A stretch of DNA of 64,000 bases from Bradyrhizobium sp. Ce-3 (GCF_022835695.1 NZ_BQUV01000009.1:248001-312000); one strand, 5' to 3'; numbered from the stretch's first letter, positions 45,574 through 54,688 are shown. Made by a program: numbers and translations. Notes: a model not told the origin generated them from the sequence alone.

Positions 45574-45688
45574 CTGAGGTCTCCGTGGCGTTGAGCGGGT
45601 GTATCGATTGCTCCGGACGCTACGCGGCCTCGGGGGCGGGTTCTGTGATGCGGATCACGCTGATGGACCCTGGACGAGAGTGGTTCGC

Positions 45689-45715
45689 CACGGTGACCGA
45701 GATCACTGCACCGTG
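45689..45715. promoter_or_regulatory. Inverted repeat between divergent DUF2147 paralogues
   Basis: CACGGTG (45689-45695) and CACCGTG (45709-45715) are perfect 7-base arms with a 13-base spacer. They lie in the 185-base gap between two divergent paralogues and could be a shared operator. Confidence 0.4.
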
Positions 45716-45758
45716 AGCACCGCGCCCTTAGGCGTCATCGCATGTCCTGGAGGCTTCG

Positions 45759-46517
45759 ATGAAGCGCTGCTGTCTGCTTGTCGCGCTGCTGCTGTTCGTG
45801 CCGTTCGCCCATGCCGGCGAGGGCATCTCGTTCTCGATCGGCGGTCACCGTATCCATCTCGGGTCCGCACGCTGCCGCGCGCCGTCCTGCGTCCAGGTGT
45901 CGGGCGCGGCCAGGCGTGACGACGGCGGCGACAACGGCCGCACGCTCAAGCCGGTGCCCGCGCCCGCGGCGCCGCCGGCGATCCCCGCCGCGACATCCGC
46001 CAGCACTGCACCGGCTGTCGTGCCGGCCGCACCTCCCGCACCGCCGCCGCGCGTGATGACGGTGCAGCCGCCGCCGGTCGCAGCTCCGCCTTCACCGCCG
46101 GCCGCGGTGCCTGCGCGTCCCGCGCCGCCGGCAATGCACGCCGCGCGCGAGGCCGACGAACCGGACGACGGCCCGATCGGCGACTGGCAGACCGAAACCG
46201 ATAGCCTGGTGCGCGTTCGTCTCTGTGGCAACGCGCTGTGCGGCTATGCGCTCGACAGGACCACGCGCGATCTCGGCGAAGCGGTGCTGATCAACATGAA
46301 GCCGAACAAGGACGCGCGCTGGAGCGGCAGCGTCTACAGCCAGGACAGCGGCAAGGTCCGCTATGGCGCGATCGAATTGAGGGGCGCGAACCAGATGCGG
46401 GTCGAGGCTTGCGCGCTCGGCCGCTTCTACTGCCGAGGCGCCGACTGGATCCGCGTCTCGCGCTCGCGGCCGCGCGCGATCACGCAAGGTCCACCTCAGA
46501 CGAGGCCGCGCTCCTGA
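45759..46517 (+). CDS. Exported DUF2147-type protein with Pro/Ala linker (copy 2)
   Basis: The 252-aa protein has a tggaggcttcg ribosome site and a signal peptide (MKRCCLLVALLLFVPFAHAG). An N-terminal domain GEGISFSIGGHRIHLGSARCRAPSCVQVSG is joined by a Pro/Ala linker to the DUF2147-like domain: GPIGDWQTETDSLVRVRLCGNALCGYALD...VLINMKPNKDARWSGSVYSQDSGKVRY...VEACALGRFYCRGADWIRVS. It matches copy 1 in order and spacing, so the pair arose by inverted duplication. Confidence 0.83.
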   Translation: MKRCCLLVALLLFVPFAHAGEGISFSIGGHRIHLGSARCRAPSCVQVSGAARRDDGGDNGRTLKPVPAPAAPPAIPAATSASTAPAVVPAAPPAPPPRVMTVQPPPVAAPPSPPAAVPARPAPPAMHAAREADEPDDGPIGDWQTETDSLVRVRLCGNALCGYALDRTTRDLGEAVLINMKPNKDARWSGSVYSQDSGKVRYGAIELRGANQMRVEACALGRFYCRGADWIRVSRSRPRAITQGPPQTRPRS

Positions 46518-46620
46518 ACGGGCGGATGTCCGATTTGTAATTGAGCGGCCTCGAACCGAACGCCCCGCCGCGCGCGACCGATAGAGGTCAACGCTCTGTT
46601 CGCGCGCGATGGAGGCAAAC

Positions 46621-46962
46621 ATGAAACCCCTGAGTCTGACCGTGCTGCTGCTGGCCGGCAGCGTCGTTGCCGCCCATGCCGACAACGACATCTACACCAA
46701 CATGTTGAAACAGAAGCGCGGCGACGACGCGCTGCATGCCGACGCCGCGCTCTGCGACGCGCAGTTCGGCGCACCGCAGAACGGCACGCCGACGTCGCGG
46801 CAATACAAGAGCTGCATGCGCGGTCGCGGCTGGCGCTTCAGCCACACCATTCGCGAGCCGCGCCGGCGCGACGACGGCTATCCCGATCCTGACAACCCCG
46901 GCCTCGTCTGCCACGACTTCACGATCGCCGGCATCACCGGCTCGAGTTGCTCGAATTTTTGA
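46621..46962 (+). CDS. Small exported hypothetical protein
   Basis: The 113-aa protein starts at ATG 46621 behind ggaggcaaac; an ATG at 46609 adds four residues only. The signal peptide is [20 protein letters not shown]. The mature protein has [36 protein letters not shown] and C-terminal VCHDF and SSCSNF; four cysteines suggest two disulfides. ADAALCD...[12 protein letters not shown] is a pattern repeated in rhizobial periplasmic proteins. Function unknown. Confidence 0.72.
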   Translation: MKPLSLTVLLLAGSVVAAHADNDIYTNMLKQKRGDDALHADAALCDAQFGAPQNGTPTSRQYKSCMRGRGWRFSHTIREPRRRDDGYPDPDNPGLVCHDFTIAGITGSSCSNF

Positions 46963-46987
46963 GGTGATGGTGAGGCACTCTCTGATC

Positions 46988-47115
46988 CGTCACCCCGAGG
47001 AGCGCGAAGCGCGTCTCGAAGGGTCGACGGCCCCGCTGGTGGCCGTGCATCCTTCGAGGCTCGCAAGAGCTCGCACCTCCAGCGACAAAGGCGAAGCCAT
47101 TGCGCGGGGATGACG
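46988..47115. repeat. Intergenic repeat of the cgaggagcgcgaagcgcg family
   Basis: A ccgtcaccccgaggagcgcgaagcg-like left half and a catccttcgaggctcgc...ggggatgacgg right half give an imperfect long hairpin, a widespread Bradyrhizobium element. It lies just after the small exported protein gene. Confidence 0.65.
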
Positions 47116-47134
47116 GGGTGGTTAGCCAAACGAA

Positions 47135-47162
47135 GCGCCCGGCGGGGGCGGCCGCCGGGCGC
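47135..47162 (-). terminator. Terminator after the 31-aa membrane peptide gene
   Basis: An 11-bp stem GCGCCCGGCGG / CCGCCGGGCGC has a 6-base loop and is followed on the minus strand by TTCGTTTGG. It begins 25 bases past the stop at 47187. Confidence 0.7.
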
Positions 47163-47186
47163 TGAACTGATGGCCTGTCGAATGAC

Positions 47187-47282
47187 CTAGAACACGCCGA
47201 GAATGATGGCGCCGACAAAGGCTAACGCGATGTACGCGGCCACAATGCTCAGCTTGCTCAGCAGAGGACTCGCGAAATCCAT
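47187..47282 (-). CDS. 31-residue single-pass membrane peptide
   Basis: ATG at 47282 begins MDFASPLLSKLSIVAAYIAL and the peptide ends AFVGAIILGVF. Residues 8-30 form one hydrophobic helix. A gagggagtttccca ribosome site lies upstream and a terminator just downstream, which argues it is a real mini-gene. Many rhizobial genomes hold similar tiny membrane peptides, often stress-related. Confidence 0.6.
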   Translation of the reverse strand: MDFASPLLSKLSIVAAYIALAFVGAIILGVF

Positions 47283-47801
47283 TGGGAAACTCCCTCGGTT
47301 CACAACGCTGCCCGCATTAACGCCAAAGCTAGCAACTGGTTCCCGGCCGAAAAAGTCAGTCTTGCTGCCGGGCTCGCTGTTCCGAAGCCATGCGGCATTG
47401 CGAAGCGCGGCGCAAACCGCCGCCGAATCAAGGTGTTGACGCGCGCGGAAATTTATTCGCCGGCGGCGTGATTGGGTATGCGTCGCTGGTCCCGCATCCA
47501 GTCCGATCACACCAGGGATATGATAGCATCATTGATCGATACGACCTGAAGCTGTTTCGACTTGTCGGACGCAGAGTGTCGAACGCCAGATCATTCTCAA
47601 TCCCGACGAGAGCGGAGCGATGATGATCACCTCGCTCCGCTGCGAACGACGGAGCACGCGTTGAAGTCGGTGACGCATCAAGCTCTGCGCGGAAGGAGCG
47701 TGCTGCCCTTCCGGGTTCCAGCGCATGGTAAAAAATAGCTGAAACCAAACAGTCGAAATGCGTTGAAGAGTCTTTAATCAAATTCGCAGAACCTCCGCGC
47801 C
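47283..47801. other. 519-base gap without a convincing gene
   Basis: It contains the promoter of the 31-aa peptide, a 10-bp inverted repeat AGCGGAGCGA / TCGCTCCGCT (47611-47641), and an AT-rich run (47730-47800) before the Extensin_C gene. Frames across it have poor codon use. A small RNA is possible here but I cannot show one. Confidence 0.4.
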
Positions 47802-49019
47802 ATGACGCGTGGAGTTCGTTTGTATCTCGTCGGCTCCCTTGTCCTTGTGTCGCTGGCTGGTTGCGGGCGCGGTCTGTTTCAGACTGCCGAGCGTGAACCG
47901 TGGCGGGCCGAGGCCGAGGCCGCATGCCTGAAATCCGGCGCGGTCAAGGAAGGCCCCGACCTCGTCCGCATCGATCCGATTTCCGGCCCCGGCGTCTGCG
48001 GCGCCGAGTTCCCGCTCAAGGTCGCAGCCCTCGGCGAAGCCAGTTCGGCGTATGGATTTGCCGACGACAGCCTGCGTCCGCCGGCGTCGGTCGGCAACCA
48101 GCCGCTCTGGCCGATCAATCGCCAGCCGAGCCCGCCGCCCGCGCAGGCGCCGTATTCCGATCAGGCCGTCGGCCAGCCGAACTATGGCAGCCAACCGAAC
48201 GGACCGGTGTCGCTGTCCGCGCCAGGCGTGCCGCCGCAGCAGGACGAGATCGACCTGCCGCCGGAAGGCTCGCCCGCCGCACAAGGCGAGCGACCTTATT
48301 ATCCCGGCCTGCCCTCCAATCCGCAGCGCGATGGCGCGGCCGCGCCTTATTCACCCGCGCCCTATTCGCAGCAGCCCCGCGACGCGGCGCAGCCGCCGCG
48401 GCTCGGTCCGTCGAACGGCAATCCGGTGATGGCGGTCGGCCCGGTCGCGGTGAAGCCGGCGGCAACGCTGGCGTGCCCGATCGTCTCGGTGCTCGAGCGC
48501 TGGCTCGCCGAGTCCGTGCAGCCGGCGGCGCAGCGCTGGTTCGGCGCGCGCGTCGTCGAGATCAAGCAGATCTCGGCCTATTCCTGCCGCGGCATGAACG
48601 GCAATTCGCACGCACATATTTCCGAGCACGCCTTCGGCAACGCGCTCGATATCGCAGCCTTCACGCTCGCTGACGGCCGCCGCATCTCAGTGAAGGATGG
48701 CTGGAAGGGCCTGCCGGAAGAGCAGGGCTTCCTGCGCGACGTCCAGGCCGCCGCCTGCCAGCAATTCACCACGGTGCTGGCACCTGGTTCCAACGTCTAT
48801 CACTACGACCACATCCATGTGGACCTGATGCGCCGGGCCAGCCGGCGGCTGATCTGCCAGCCCGCCGCCGTCTCCGGCCAGGAGGTCGCGGCACGTGCCG
48901 GTGGCCGTAACCCCTATGCAACGCGCGAACCTTATGTCACAGGATCGCTTGGCGGCAGAAAGCCGGCTCCGCGGGGTAAAGCGGGGGTCAACGAAGAAGA
49001 CGAATTCGCCGACGAATAG
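47802..49019 (+). CDS. Extensin-like C-terminal domain lipoprotein
   Basis: The 405-aa protein has a lipobox LAGC with Cys21. A Pro/Gln-rich region (residues 100-215) is followed by the Extensin_C domain: LACPIVSVLERWLAESVQPAAQRWFGARVVEIKQISAYSCRGMNG, then HISEHAFGNALDIAAFTLADG and VYHYDHIHVDL. The His/Asp pattern resembles D,D/L,D-carboxypeptidase-like metallopeptidases, so a peptidoglycan role is likely. The tail ends in acidic EEDEFADE. The gene is isolated. Confidence 0.88.
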   Translation: MTRGVRLYLVGSLVLVSLAGCGRGLFQTAEREPWRAEAEAACLKSGAVKEGPDLVRIDPISGPGVCGAEFPLKVAALGEASSAYGFADDSLRPPASVGNQPLWPINRQPSPPPAQAPYSDQAVGQPNYGSQPNGPVSLSAPGVPPQQDEIDLPPEGSPAAQGERPYYPGLPSNPQRDGAAAPYSPAPYSQQPRDAAQPPRLGPSNGNPVMAVGPVAVKPAATLACPIVSVLERWLAESVQPAAQRWFGARVVEIKQISAYSCRGMNGNSHAHISEHAFGNALDIAAFTLADGRRISVKDGWKGLPEEQGFLRDVQAAACQQFTTVLAPGSNVYHYDHIHVDLMRRASRRLICQPAAVSGQEVAARAGGRNPYATREPYVTGSLGGRKPAPRGKAGVNEEDEFADE

Positions 49020-49130
49020 GGACGCGTCTGATACCCGTATTATTACTGGGGATGCCGTGCAAACGGTAGCCACTATTTGCTGCATATGCTCGCTGAACCG
49101 GGCGCACCCGGCTGTTTCTGGGGGATAGCT

Positions 49131-49514
49131 TTGCAAGACGTGCCGATCATTCTCGTCATCGAAGACGATCGTGATCTTCAGATGATGGTGGAGGACGCCC
49201 TGAGGGACGGCGGCTACGAGCCGGCGATCGCAGGCTCGGGCGAGGAAGCTCTGACGCTGCTGAAGGCGTTCCGAACCAAATACAGTGCGCTGGTCACCGA
49301 CATTCGTCTGCTCGGCCGGCTCGACGGCTGGCGCGTGGCGCGCGGCGCCCGCGAGATCGATCCGTCGTTTCCGGTGCTTTACATCACTGGCGGCGGCGGC
49401 GACGAGTGGCCGACCCGAGGCGTGCCCGACAGCGTGCTGCTCAACAAGCCATTCTCGCCCGACGAACTGGTCGCGGCCGTCACCAAGCTGCTCAAGAACG
49501 GCGCGCCGGCCTGA
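49131..49514 (+). CDS. Single-domain response regulator
   Basis: The 127-aa CheY-like receiver has acidic residues in VIEDDRDLQ, acceptor Asp in LVTDIRLLGRLDGW, TGGG at the switch position, and Lys in LLNKPFSPDEL. No output domain is present. I take the TTG at 49131, five bases after an excellent gggggatag site; an ATG at 49077 adds 18 residues unlike receivers. It probably works with a hybrid kinase elsewhere. Confidence 0.85.
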   Translation: MQDVPIILVIEDDRDLQMMVEDALRDGGYEPAIAGSGEEALTLLKAFRTKYSALVTDIRLLGRLDGWRVARGAREIDPSFPVLYITGGGGDEWPTRGVPDSVLLNKPFSPDELVAAVTKLLKNGAPA

Positions 49515-49680
49515 CGGCTGGTTCGATCCGCCCGCCGCGCGCGACGGGCCGTTGGCGGCAGGCGCTTATTCCGTTTTTATAAGATCTCGTCGCGGTTCTC
49601 CTCGAATTCCTACGTTCTCGCGCGCATCTTCGCGCTCAGGCATCGATGCGAACAGACTTCGCAATCGCCGGAGGACGAAG

Positions 49681-49875
49681 ATGACGAGCTATCGCGCATA
49701 CATCGTCGGACCGCACAGCCGACCAATCGGCGTGGTCAACGTGGATTGCACCGACGACGATCAGGCCATCACATCGGCCAGCCGTCTGGTCGACGGACAC
49801 GACGTCGAACTGTGGCTGATGGACCGCCCAGTGGCGCGGTTCGACGCCGGGTCGAAGCAGATATTCAGGAAGTAG
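49681..49875 (+). CDS. Small conserved hypothetical protein
   Basis: The 64-aa protein MTSYRAYIVGPHSRPIGVVN... has a cggaggacgaag ribosome site. The pattern YRAYIVGPDG.I.....DC.DD..A...A..LVDGHDVELW is common in short Rhizobiales proteins, many of which lie near regulators. Function unknown. It ends in RFDAGSKQIFRK. Confidence 0.8.
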   Translation: MTSYRAYIVGPHSRPIGVVNVDCTDDDQAITSASRLVDGHDVELWLMDRPVARFDAGSKQIFRK

Positions 49876-49965
49876 TGCGACATCGGGCTGCGAGCTTGCT
49901 GTCGCGCTGTGTGATCACCGGTGATAGACCTTGCGTCGGGTCAGGTCATCAACGGGATATCGGTC

Positions 49966-50670
49966 ATGACAGCAGAGAAGGTCGCACTCGTCACCGCGGG
50001 CGGCAGCGGCATGGGCGCGGCGGCGGCGCGGAAACTTGCCGCCGACGGCTTTCGCGTCGCGATCCTGTCGTCATCGGGCAAGGGCGAAGCCTTGGCGAGC
50101 GAGCTCGGCGGCCTCGGCTTCACCGGCTCGAACCGCTCGAACGATGATCTGAAGCGGGCCGTCGACGGCGTGATGGCGCGCTGGGGCCGCATCGACGCGC
50201 TGGTCAACAGCGCCGGCCACGGTCCGCGCGCCGGCGTGCTCGAATTGACCGACGAGCAGTGGCACACCGGCCTCGACGTCTATCTGATGAACGTGATCCG
50301 GCCGACGCGGCTGGTGGCGCCCCACATGCAGGCGCAGAAATCGGGCGCAATCGTCAACAACTCGACCGCCTGGGCCTTCGAGCCGAGCGCGATGTTTCCG
50401 ACGTCAGCGGTGTTTCGCGCCGGGCTCGCCGCGTTCACCAAGCTCTTCAGCGACAGCCACGCGGCCGACAATGTCCGCATGAACAATGTGCTGCCGGGCT
50501 GGATCGACAGCCTGCCGGCCACCGACGCGCGCCGCGACAGCGTGCCAATGAAGCGCTACGGCAAGGCCGAGGAGATCGCGGCAACCATCGCTTTCCTCGT
50601 CTCCGATGGCGCCGGCTACATCACCGGCCAGAACATCCGCGTCGATGGCGGGTTGATGCGGTCGATTTGA
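49966..50670 (+). CDS. SDR-family protein lacking the YxxxK catalytic motif
   Basis: The 234-aa protein has a clear SDR cofactor fold: VALVTAGGSGMGAAAARKLA, then VNSAGHGPRAG (NSAG for NNAG) and a C-terminal GYITGQNIRVDGGL. At the active site NNSTAWAFEPSAMF is followed by PTSAVFRAGLAAF, so both the usual Tyr and Lys of YxxxK are missing. It may bind NAD(P) without normal redox catalysis or use other residues. The ATG at 49966 is preferred over a GTG at 49921. Confidence 0.82.
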   Translation: MTAEKVALVTAGGSGMGAAAARKLAADGFRVAILSSSGKGEALASELGGLGFTGSNRSNDDLKRAVDGVMARWGRIDALVNSAGHGPRAGVLELTDEQWHTGLDVYLMNVIRPTRLVAPHMQAQKSGAIVNNSTAWAFEPSAMFPTSAVFRAGLAAFTKLFSDSHAADNVRMNNVLPGWIDSLPATDARRDSVPMKRYGKAEEIAATIAFLVSDGAGYITGQNIRVDGGLMRSI

Positions 50671-50737
50671 TCGAACCGTGATCCGTCATCTTGAGGAAAA
50701 GTGAGATTGTGATTCACAAGCGACACCAAATATTCGG

Positions 50738-50865
50738 TGTCGTCCCGGCGAAAGCCGGGACCCATACTCCGCGGCGGATATTGTAGACGGACTCGTCGTT
50801 CCTCCGACGAACCACGACCATCGGTGGTTAAGGGTCCCGGCTTTCGTCGGGACGACGTCGAAGTG
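50738..50865. repeat. Inverted pair of gtcgtcccggcg repeats
   Basis: gtcgtcccggcgaaagccg...accca at the left is matched by ...gggtcccggctttcgtcggg at the right, and each arm has an inner hairpin. Between them a cgtcgttcctccgacg hairpin is also visible. This is the same family as 11819-11936. Confidence 0.75.
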
Positions 50866-50979
50866 TGTGGCGCCGTTCGTATCCGTTGCGTCACCACAAC
50901 CTTCGCCACCACTTGCGTCCACACGCTACGCATCCTGTGTCAGACCGCGCGCGTCACAATTGCGGCGACCTCAGATTGC

Positions 50980-50998
50980 GTTTGTCGTGATGACAAAC
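50980..50998. promoter_or_regulatory. Inverted repeat in the BVMO-esterase promoter region
   Basis: GTTTGTC (50980-50986) and GACAAAC (50992-50998) are perfect arms around GTGAT. It lies 53-71 bases upstream of the fused BVMO-esterase start and is a good candidate operator for a TetR-like regulator. The rest of 50866-51050 shows no gene. Confidence 0.5.
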
Positions 50999-51050
50999 TG
51001 AAAGCGCAGGGCTAGCCTTCCGTCAAATCAAAACAACCGGGAGGAATGGC

Positions 51051-53720
51051 ATGGCAGACGCAGCAGTTGCAGCACGCGCTTCGGACTCCACCCAGAGCGG
51101 AACCACGCAGCAAGTCGACGTCGCGGTCGTCGGCGCCGGTTTCGCCGGTCTCTATCTGCTGCATCGGCTGCGCAAGGCGGGCTTCTCGGCGGTCGCGCTG
51201 GAAGAGGGCGCGGATGTCGGCGGCACCTGGTACTGGAACCGGTATCCCGGCGCGCGCTGCGATATCCAGACCATCGACTACAGCTACACCTTTGATCCCG
51301 AGCTCGATCAGGCCTGGACCTGGTCGGAGAAATACGCGACGCAGCCGGAAATCCTGCGCTATCTCGGCTTCGTCGCCGACCGCTACGATCTGCGCCGCGA
51401 TATCAGGTTCGGCACCAAGGTCACAAAGGCGACATGGGACGATGCGACGTCGCGCTGGCTGATTGCGACCAGTAACGGCGCCAATGTCTCGTGCCGCTAT
51501 TACATCATGGCGACCGGCTGCCTGTCGTCGCCGAAGCCGCCGGAGATCGACGGCGTCAAGGACTTCAAGGGCGAGATCTATTTCACCGGCCGCTGGCCGC
51601 ATCAGGGCGTCGATCTCAAGGGCAAGCGCGTCGCGGTGATCGGCACCGGATCGTCGGGCATTCAGTCGATCCCGCTGATCGCCGAGCAGGCCGCGCAACT
51701 CACCGTGTTCCAGCGCACGCCGAACTTCGCGCTGCCTGCGGGCAATGGTCCGTCGCCGGAGGACCGCAAGACCTATTTCGAGAGCGACCGCGCCGCCTAT
51801 CGTGAGCAGGCGCGCTTGTCGATGGCCGGCGTGCCCTATCCGCAGCAGACCGTGGTGAGCTGGCAATTGAGCGACGCCGAACGCCGCGAACGGTTCGAGA
51901 AGGCGTGGGCGGCGGGTGATCTCGTCCACATCCTGACCCAGCTCTGGGCCGACCAGGCCGTCGATGTCGACGGCAACAAACTGGTCGCCGATCTGATCCG
52001 CGAGAAGATCGGTGCCGTGGTCAAGGATCCGGAGACGGCAGCGGCGCTCGCGCCGCACGATCATCCGTTCGGCGCCAAGCGTCCCTGCCTCGATACCAAT
52101 TACTACGCGACCTACAACCGCCCCAACGTGACGCTGGTCAATCTGCGGCAGGAGCCGATCAAGGGGATCACCGCCAGCGGCATCTTCACCAACGGACGCA
52201 AGTTCGATGTCGACGTCATCGTGTTCGCCACCGGCTTCGACGCGATGACCGGTGCGATCATGGCGGTGCACCCGATCTCCGGCCGCGGCGGCAAGTCGCT
52301 GTCGGATGTTTGGGCGCACGGACCGCAAACCTATCTCGGCGTCACCGTCGCGGGCTTCCCCAATCTGTTCATGATCACCGGTCCCGGCAGCCCGTCGGTG
52401 CTGTCGAACATGGCTGTCTCGATCGAGCAGCATGTCGACTGGGTGGTCGACCGCATCGCCGCGTTGCGCGACGCCGGCTTCACCACGATGGAAGCGACCG
52501 ACACCGCGCAGGCCGGCTGGGAACGGCACATGGCCGATTGCGCGACGCTGACGCTGCACCGGCTCGCCAACACCTGGTACACGGGCGCCAACGTGCCCGG
52601 CAAGCCGCAGGGCGTGATGCCTTATACCGGCGGAGTCGGCCCGTATCGCAGCATCTGCAACGAAGTGGTCGGCCGCGGCATGCTCGGCTTCAGGCTCTCC
52701 GGTCCCGGCGTTGCCGAGCAGTGCAATGACGGCGAGGTGGTGCGGCTGCAGCCGGATGTGCGGCTGGTGCTCAACCTGCTCGGCGAGATGAACCTACCGC
52801 CGCTCGAGACGATGGGCGCGCAGGGCGCACGCGACTTCCTCACCGAGTTCAACAACGGCCGTCCTGCCGGCCGCCCGGTCGGCGAGGTCGGCAGTGGCAT
52901 GCTGCAGGGCGCGGACGGTCCGTTGCCGTACAAGCTCTACCGGCCGGCAACGCCGGGACCGCATCCGATCGTGGTATATTTCCACGGCGGCGGCTGGGTG
53001 CTCGGCGACGAGATGTCGGACGATCCGTTCTGCCGCGACCTGTGCCGGCGCACCGGCATGGTCATCGTCAGCGTCGGCTATCGCCACGCGCCCGAGCATC
53101 GCTTCCCGGCGGCGGCCGAGGACGGCTATGCGGCGACGCGCTGGATCGCCGCCCACACCGCCGAGCTCGGCGGCAAAGAAGGGCCGCTGCTGGTCGCGGG
53201 CTGGAGCGCCGGCGGCAACATCGCGGCCGTGACCTGCCAGCTCGCACGCGATCGCGGCGGGCCCGAGATCGCAGGCCAGCTCCTGATCTGCCCGGTCACC
53301 GACTCCTCCTTCGACCGGCCGTCCTATGTCGACAACGCCGCCGGCTACTTCCTGACCCGCGGCCTGATGTTCTGGTTCTGGGACCTGTACTGCTCGCCGG
53401 CCGACCGCACCGATCCGCGCGTCGCGCCGTTGCGCGGCAAGCTCGAAGGGTTGCCGCCGGCGTTCATCGCGACCAGCGAGTTCGATCCGCTGCGCGACGA
53501 GGGCATCGCCTATGGCGATGCGCTCGCGAAAGCCGGCGTCAAGGTCGAGCAGCTCAAGGCGCAGGGCCACTTCCACTCGTCGTTCGTGATGGTCGATGTC
53601 ATCATCACCGGCGTCAGTGGCCGCGTGAAGATGGCGCAGGCGCTGCGCCGCTTCGCCGGACTGCCGGAGGAATTGGAGCAGGGCAGTGCCGCGCCGCAGA
53701 TCAACGCGGCGGCGAATTAG
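51051..53720 (+). CDS. Baeyer-Villiger monooxygenase fused to alpha/beta-hydrolase esterase
   Basis: The 889-aa single frame combines two enzymes. Residues 20-545 are a class B flavin monooxygenase: [50 protein letters not shown] and [10 protein letters not shown]. Residues 590-880 are an HSL-type esterase: [11 protein letters not shown] (oxyanion, about residue 645), GWSAGG (Ser about 719), [10 protein letters not shown] (Asp about 811) and GHFHSSF (His about 839). Together they could oxidise a ketone to an ester and hydrolyse it at once. The BVMO fingerprint has Phe in place of the usual His. The start has a gggaggaatggc site. Confidence 0.9.
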   Translation: MADAAVAARASDSTQSGTTQQVDVAVVGAGFAGLYLLHRLRKAGFSAVALEEGADVGGTWYWNRYPGARCDIQTIDYSYTFDPELDQAWTWSEKYATQPEILRYLGFVADRYDLRRDIRFGTKVTKATWDDATSRWLIATSNGANVSCRYYIMATGCLSSPKPPEIDGVKDFKGEIYFTGRWPHQGVDLKGKRVAVIGTGSSGIQSIPLIAEQAAQLTVFQRTPNFALPAGNGPSPEDRKTYFESDRAAYREQARLSMAGVPYPQQTVVSWQLSDAERRERFEKAWAAGDLVHILTQLWADQAVDVDGNKLVADLIREKIGAVVKDPETAAALAPHDHPFGAKRPCLDTNYYATYNRPNVTLVNLRQEPIKGITASGIFTNGRKFDVDVIVFATGFDAMTGAIMAVHPISGRGGKSLSDVWAHGPQTYLGVTVAGFPNLFMITGPGSPSVLSNMAVSIEQHVDWVVDRIAALRDAGFTTMEATDTAQAGWERHMADCATLTLHRLANTWYTGANVPGKPQGVMPYTGGVGPYRSICNEVVGRGMLGFRLSGPGVAEQCNDGEVVRLQPDVRLVLNLLGEMNLPPLETMGAQGARDFLTEFNNGRPAGRPVGEVGSGMLQGADGPLPYKLYRPATPGPHPIVVYFHGGGWVLGDEMSDDPFCRDLCRRTGMVIVSVGYRHAPEHRFPAAAEDGYAATRWIAAHTAELGGKEGPLLVAGWSAGGNIAAVTCQLARDRGGPEIAGQLLICPVTDSSFDRPSYVDNAAGYFLTRGLMFWFWDLYCSPADRTDPRVAPLRGKLEGLPPAFIATSEFDPLRDEGIAYGDALAKAGVKVEQLKAQGHFHSSFVMVDVIITGVSGRVKMAQALRRFAGLPEELEQGSAAPQINAAAN

Positions 53721-53736
53721 ACGGGGGTCTTGCGCC

Positions 53737-53835
53737 GGGTGAGGGGGAGTCTCCACGAATCTGTCTGCTGCCGTGGACGCGGAGAGAGCCCCTCACCCCA
53801 ACCCTCTCCCCGTAAGAACGGGAAGAGGGAGCGTA
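53737..53835. repeat. ctctccccg-family intergenic repeat
   Basis: cgggtgagggggagtctccacgaatctgtctgctgccgtgg is followed by ccctcaccccaaccctctccccgtaagaacgggaagaggg. It is the same family as 25881-26022 and 33034-33185. It fills the space between converging stops at 53720 and 53846. Confidence 0.7.
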
Positions 53836-53845
53836 GCGTCGAGCG

Positions 53846-54688
53846 CTAGCCCAGCTCGAACGTCGTGACGCCGAACACGCGATCGGTCCGCAAGGGTGGG
53901 ATCGTGCCGGTGTACATCCGCGCGGTCTCGAACACCGGTGACAGTCCGAGGCCTTGCGCCAACGCGACGGCGTCGCGGTTGACCGCGGGGACGTCGAGGA
54001 AAATCTCGCCGCTGCCGACGCTTTCGAGCAATGCCGAGAGGATAGCTTCGGCGCCGGCGCGATCATCGGCAACGAGCGGCCCGATCTTGCATCCGGCGCG
54101 GCACGGACGGATCACGCCCCAGCCGGCCAACCTGCCGTCACGCATCAGTGCGCGCCCGGCATGTCCCGGTGTATTGATCCAGGCGCGCAGGAAGGCCGGT
54201 CGCGGCGCCGGAAACACCGTGGCGTCATCGGCCTCGATCAGCGCCATCGGCAGATCGGCCAGTGGGACGATGCCGGCATTCGGCGCTGGCGGTGCGGCGA
54301 CCGTGCCGCCGTAGCGCACATTGGCATACGCGAGCGCAAAGCCGGACTTCTGGTAGTTCGCCTGTTGCGCCACCACGCCGTCGAGCCCGATCACGCGCGG
54401 ACCCGCATGCGCGATCGCCGCATTCCAGATCTTCAGGCCATGGCCGCGGCCGCGCAGATCCGGACGCACGATGTAGAAGCCGAGAAATGCAAACCGCCCG
54501 TCGTAGTTGACGCAGGAGATCACCGCGGCAGGCTGTCCGTCGAGCTCGCCGATGAAAAATCCCTGCGGGTCCTCGGCGGCAAAGCACGCGGTATCGGCGA
54601 GGCCGGGATTCCATCCCTCCGCCGCGGCCCAGTCCACCGCAAGCGCGATCTCGTCGGGCCGCATCTGCCGGATGCTCAGTTGGCTCAT
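53846..54688 (-). CDS. GNAT acetyltransferase with YitH/HolE4-like C-terminus
   Basis: The 280-aa protein has an N-terminal GNAT domain (residues 1-135), with LSIRQMRPDEIALAVDWAAAEGWNPG, then FLGFYIVRPDLRGRGHGLKIWNAAI as the acetyl-CoA motif A. A second GNAT-like half (residues 150-280) contains GWGVIRPCRAGCKIGPLVADD and SGEIFLDVPAVN, the Acetyltransf_18/YitH pattern. The substrate is unknown. The ATG at 54688 is used; a TTG at 54697 is an alternative. Confidence 0.87.
   Translation of the reverse strand: MSQLSIRQMRPDEIALAVDWAAAEGWNPGLADTACFAAEDPQGFFIGELDGQPAAVISCVNYDGRFAFLGFYIVRPDLRGRGHGLKIWNAAIAHAGPRVIGLDGVVAQQANYQKSGFALAYANVRYGGTVAAPPAPNAGIVPLADLPMALIEADDATVFPAPRPAFLRAWINTPGHAGRALMRDGRLAGWGVIRPCRAGCKIGPLVADDRAGAEAILSALLESVGSGEIFLDVPAVNRDAVALAQGLGLSPVFETARMYTGTIPPLRTDRVFGVTTFELG

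Noticed and set aside
47428-47925. 165-aa minus-strand ORF in the 47.3-47.8 kb gap
   Set aside because: It has irregular codon use and overlaps the start of the Extensin_C gene; no family features.
50738-50865. Repeat block as an insertion-sequence remnant
   Set aside because: No transposase fragment and no target-site duplication can be seen; it matches the small hairpin repeat family instead.
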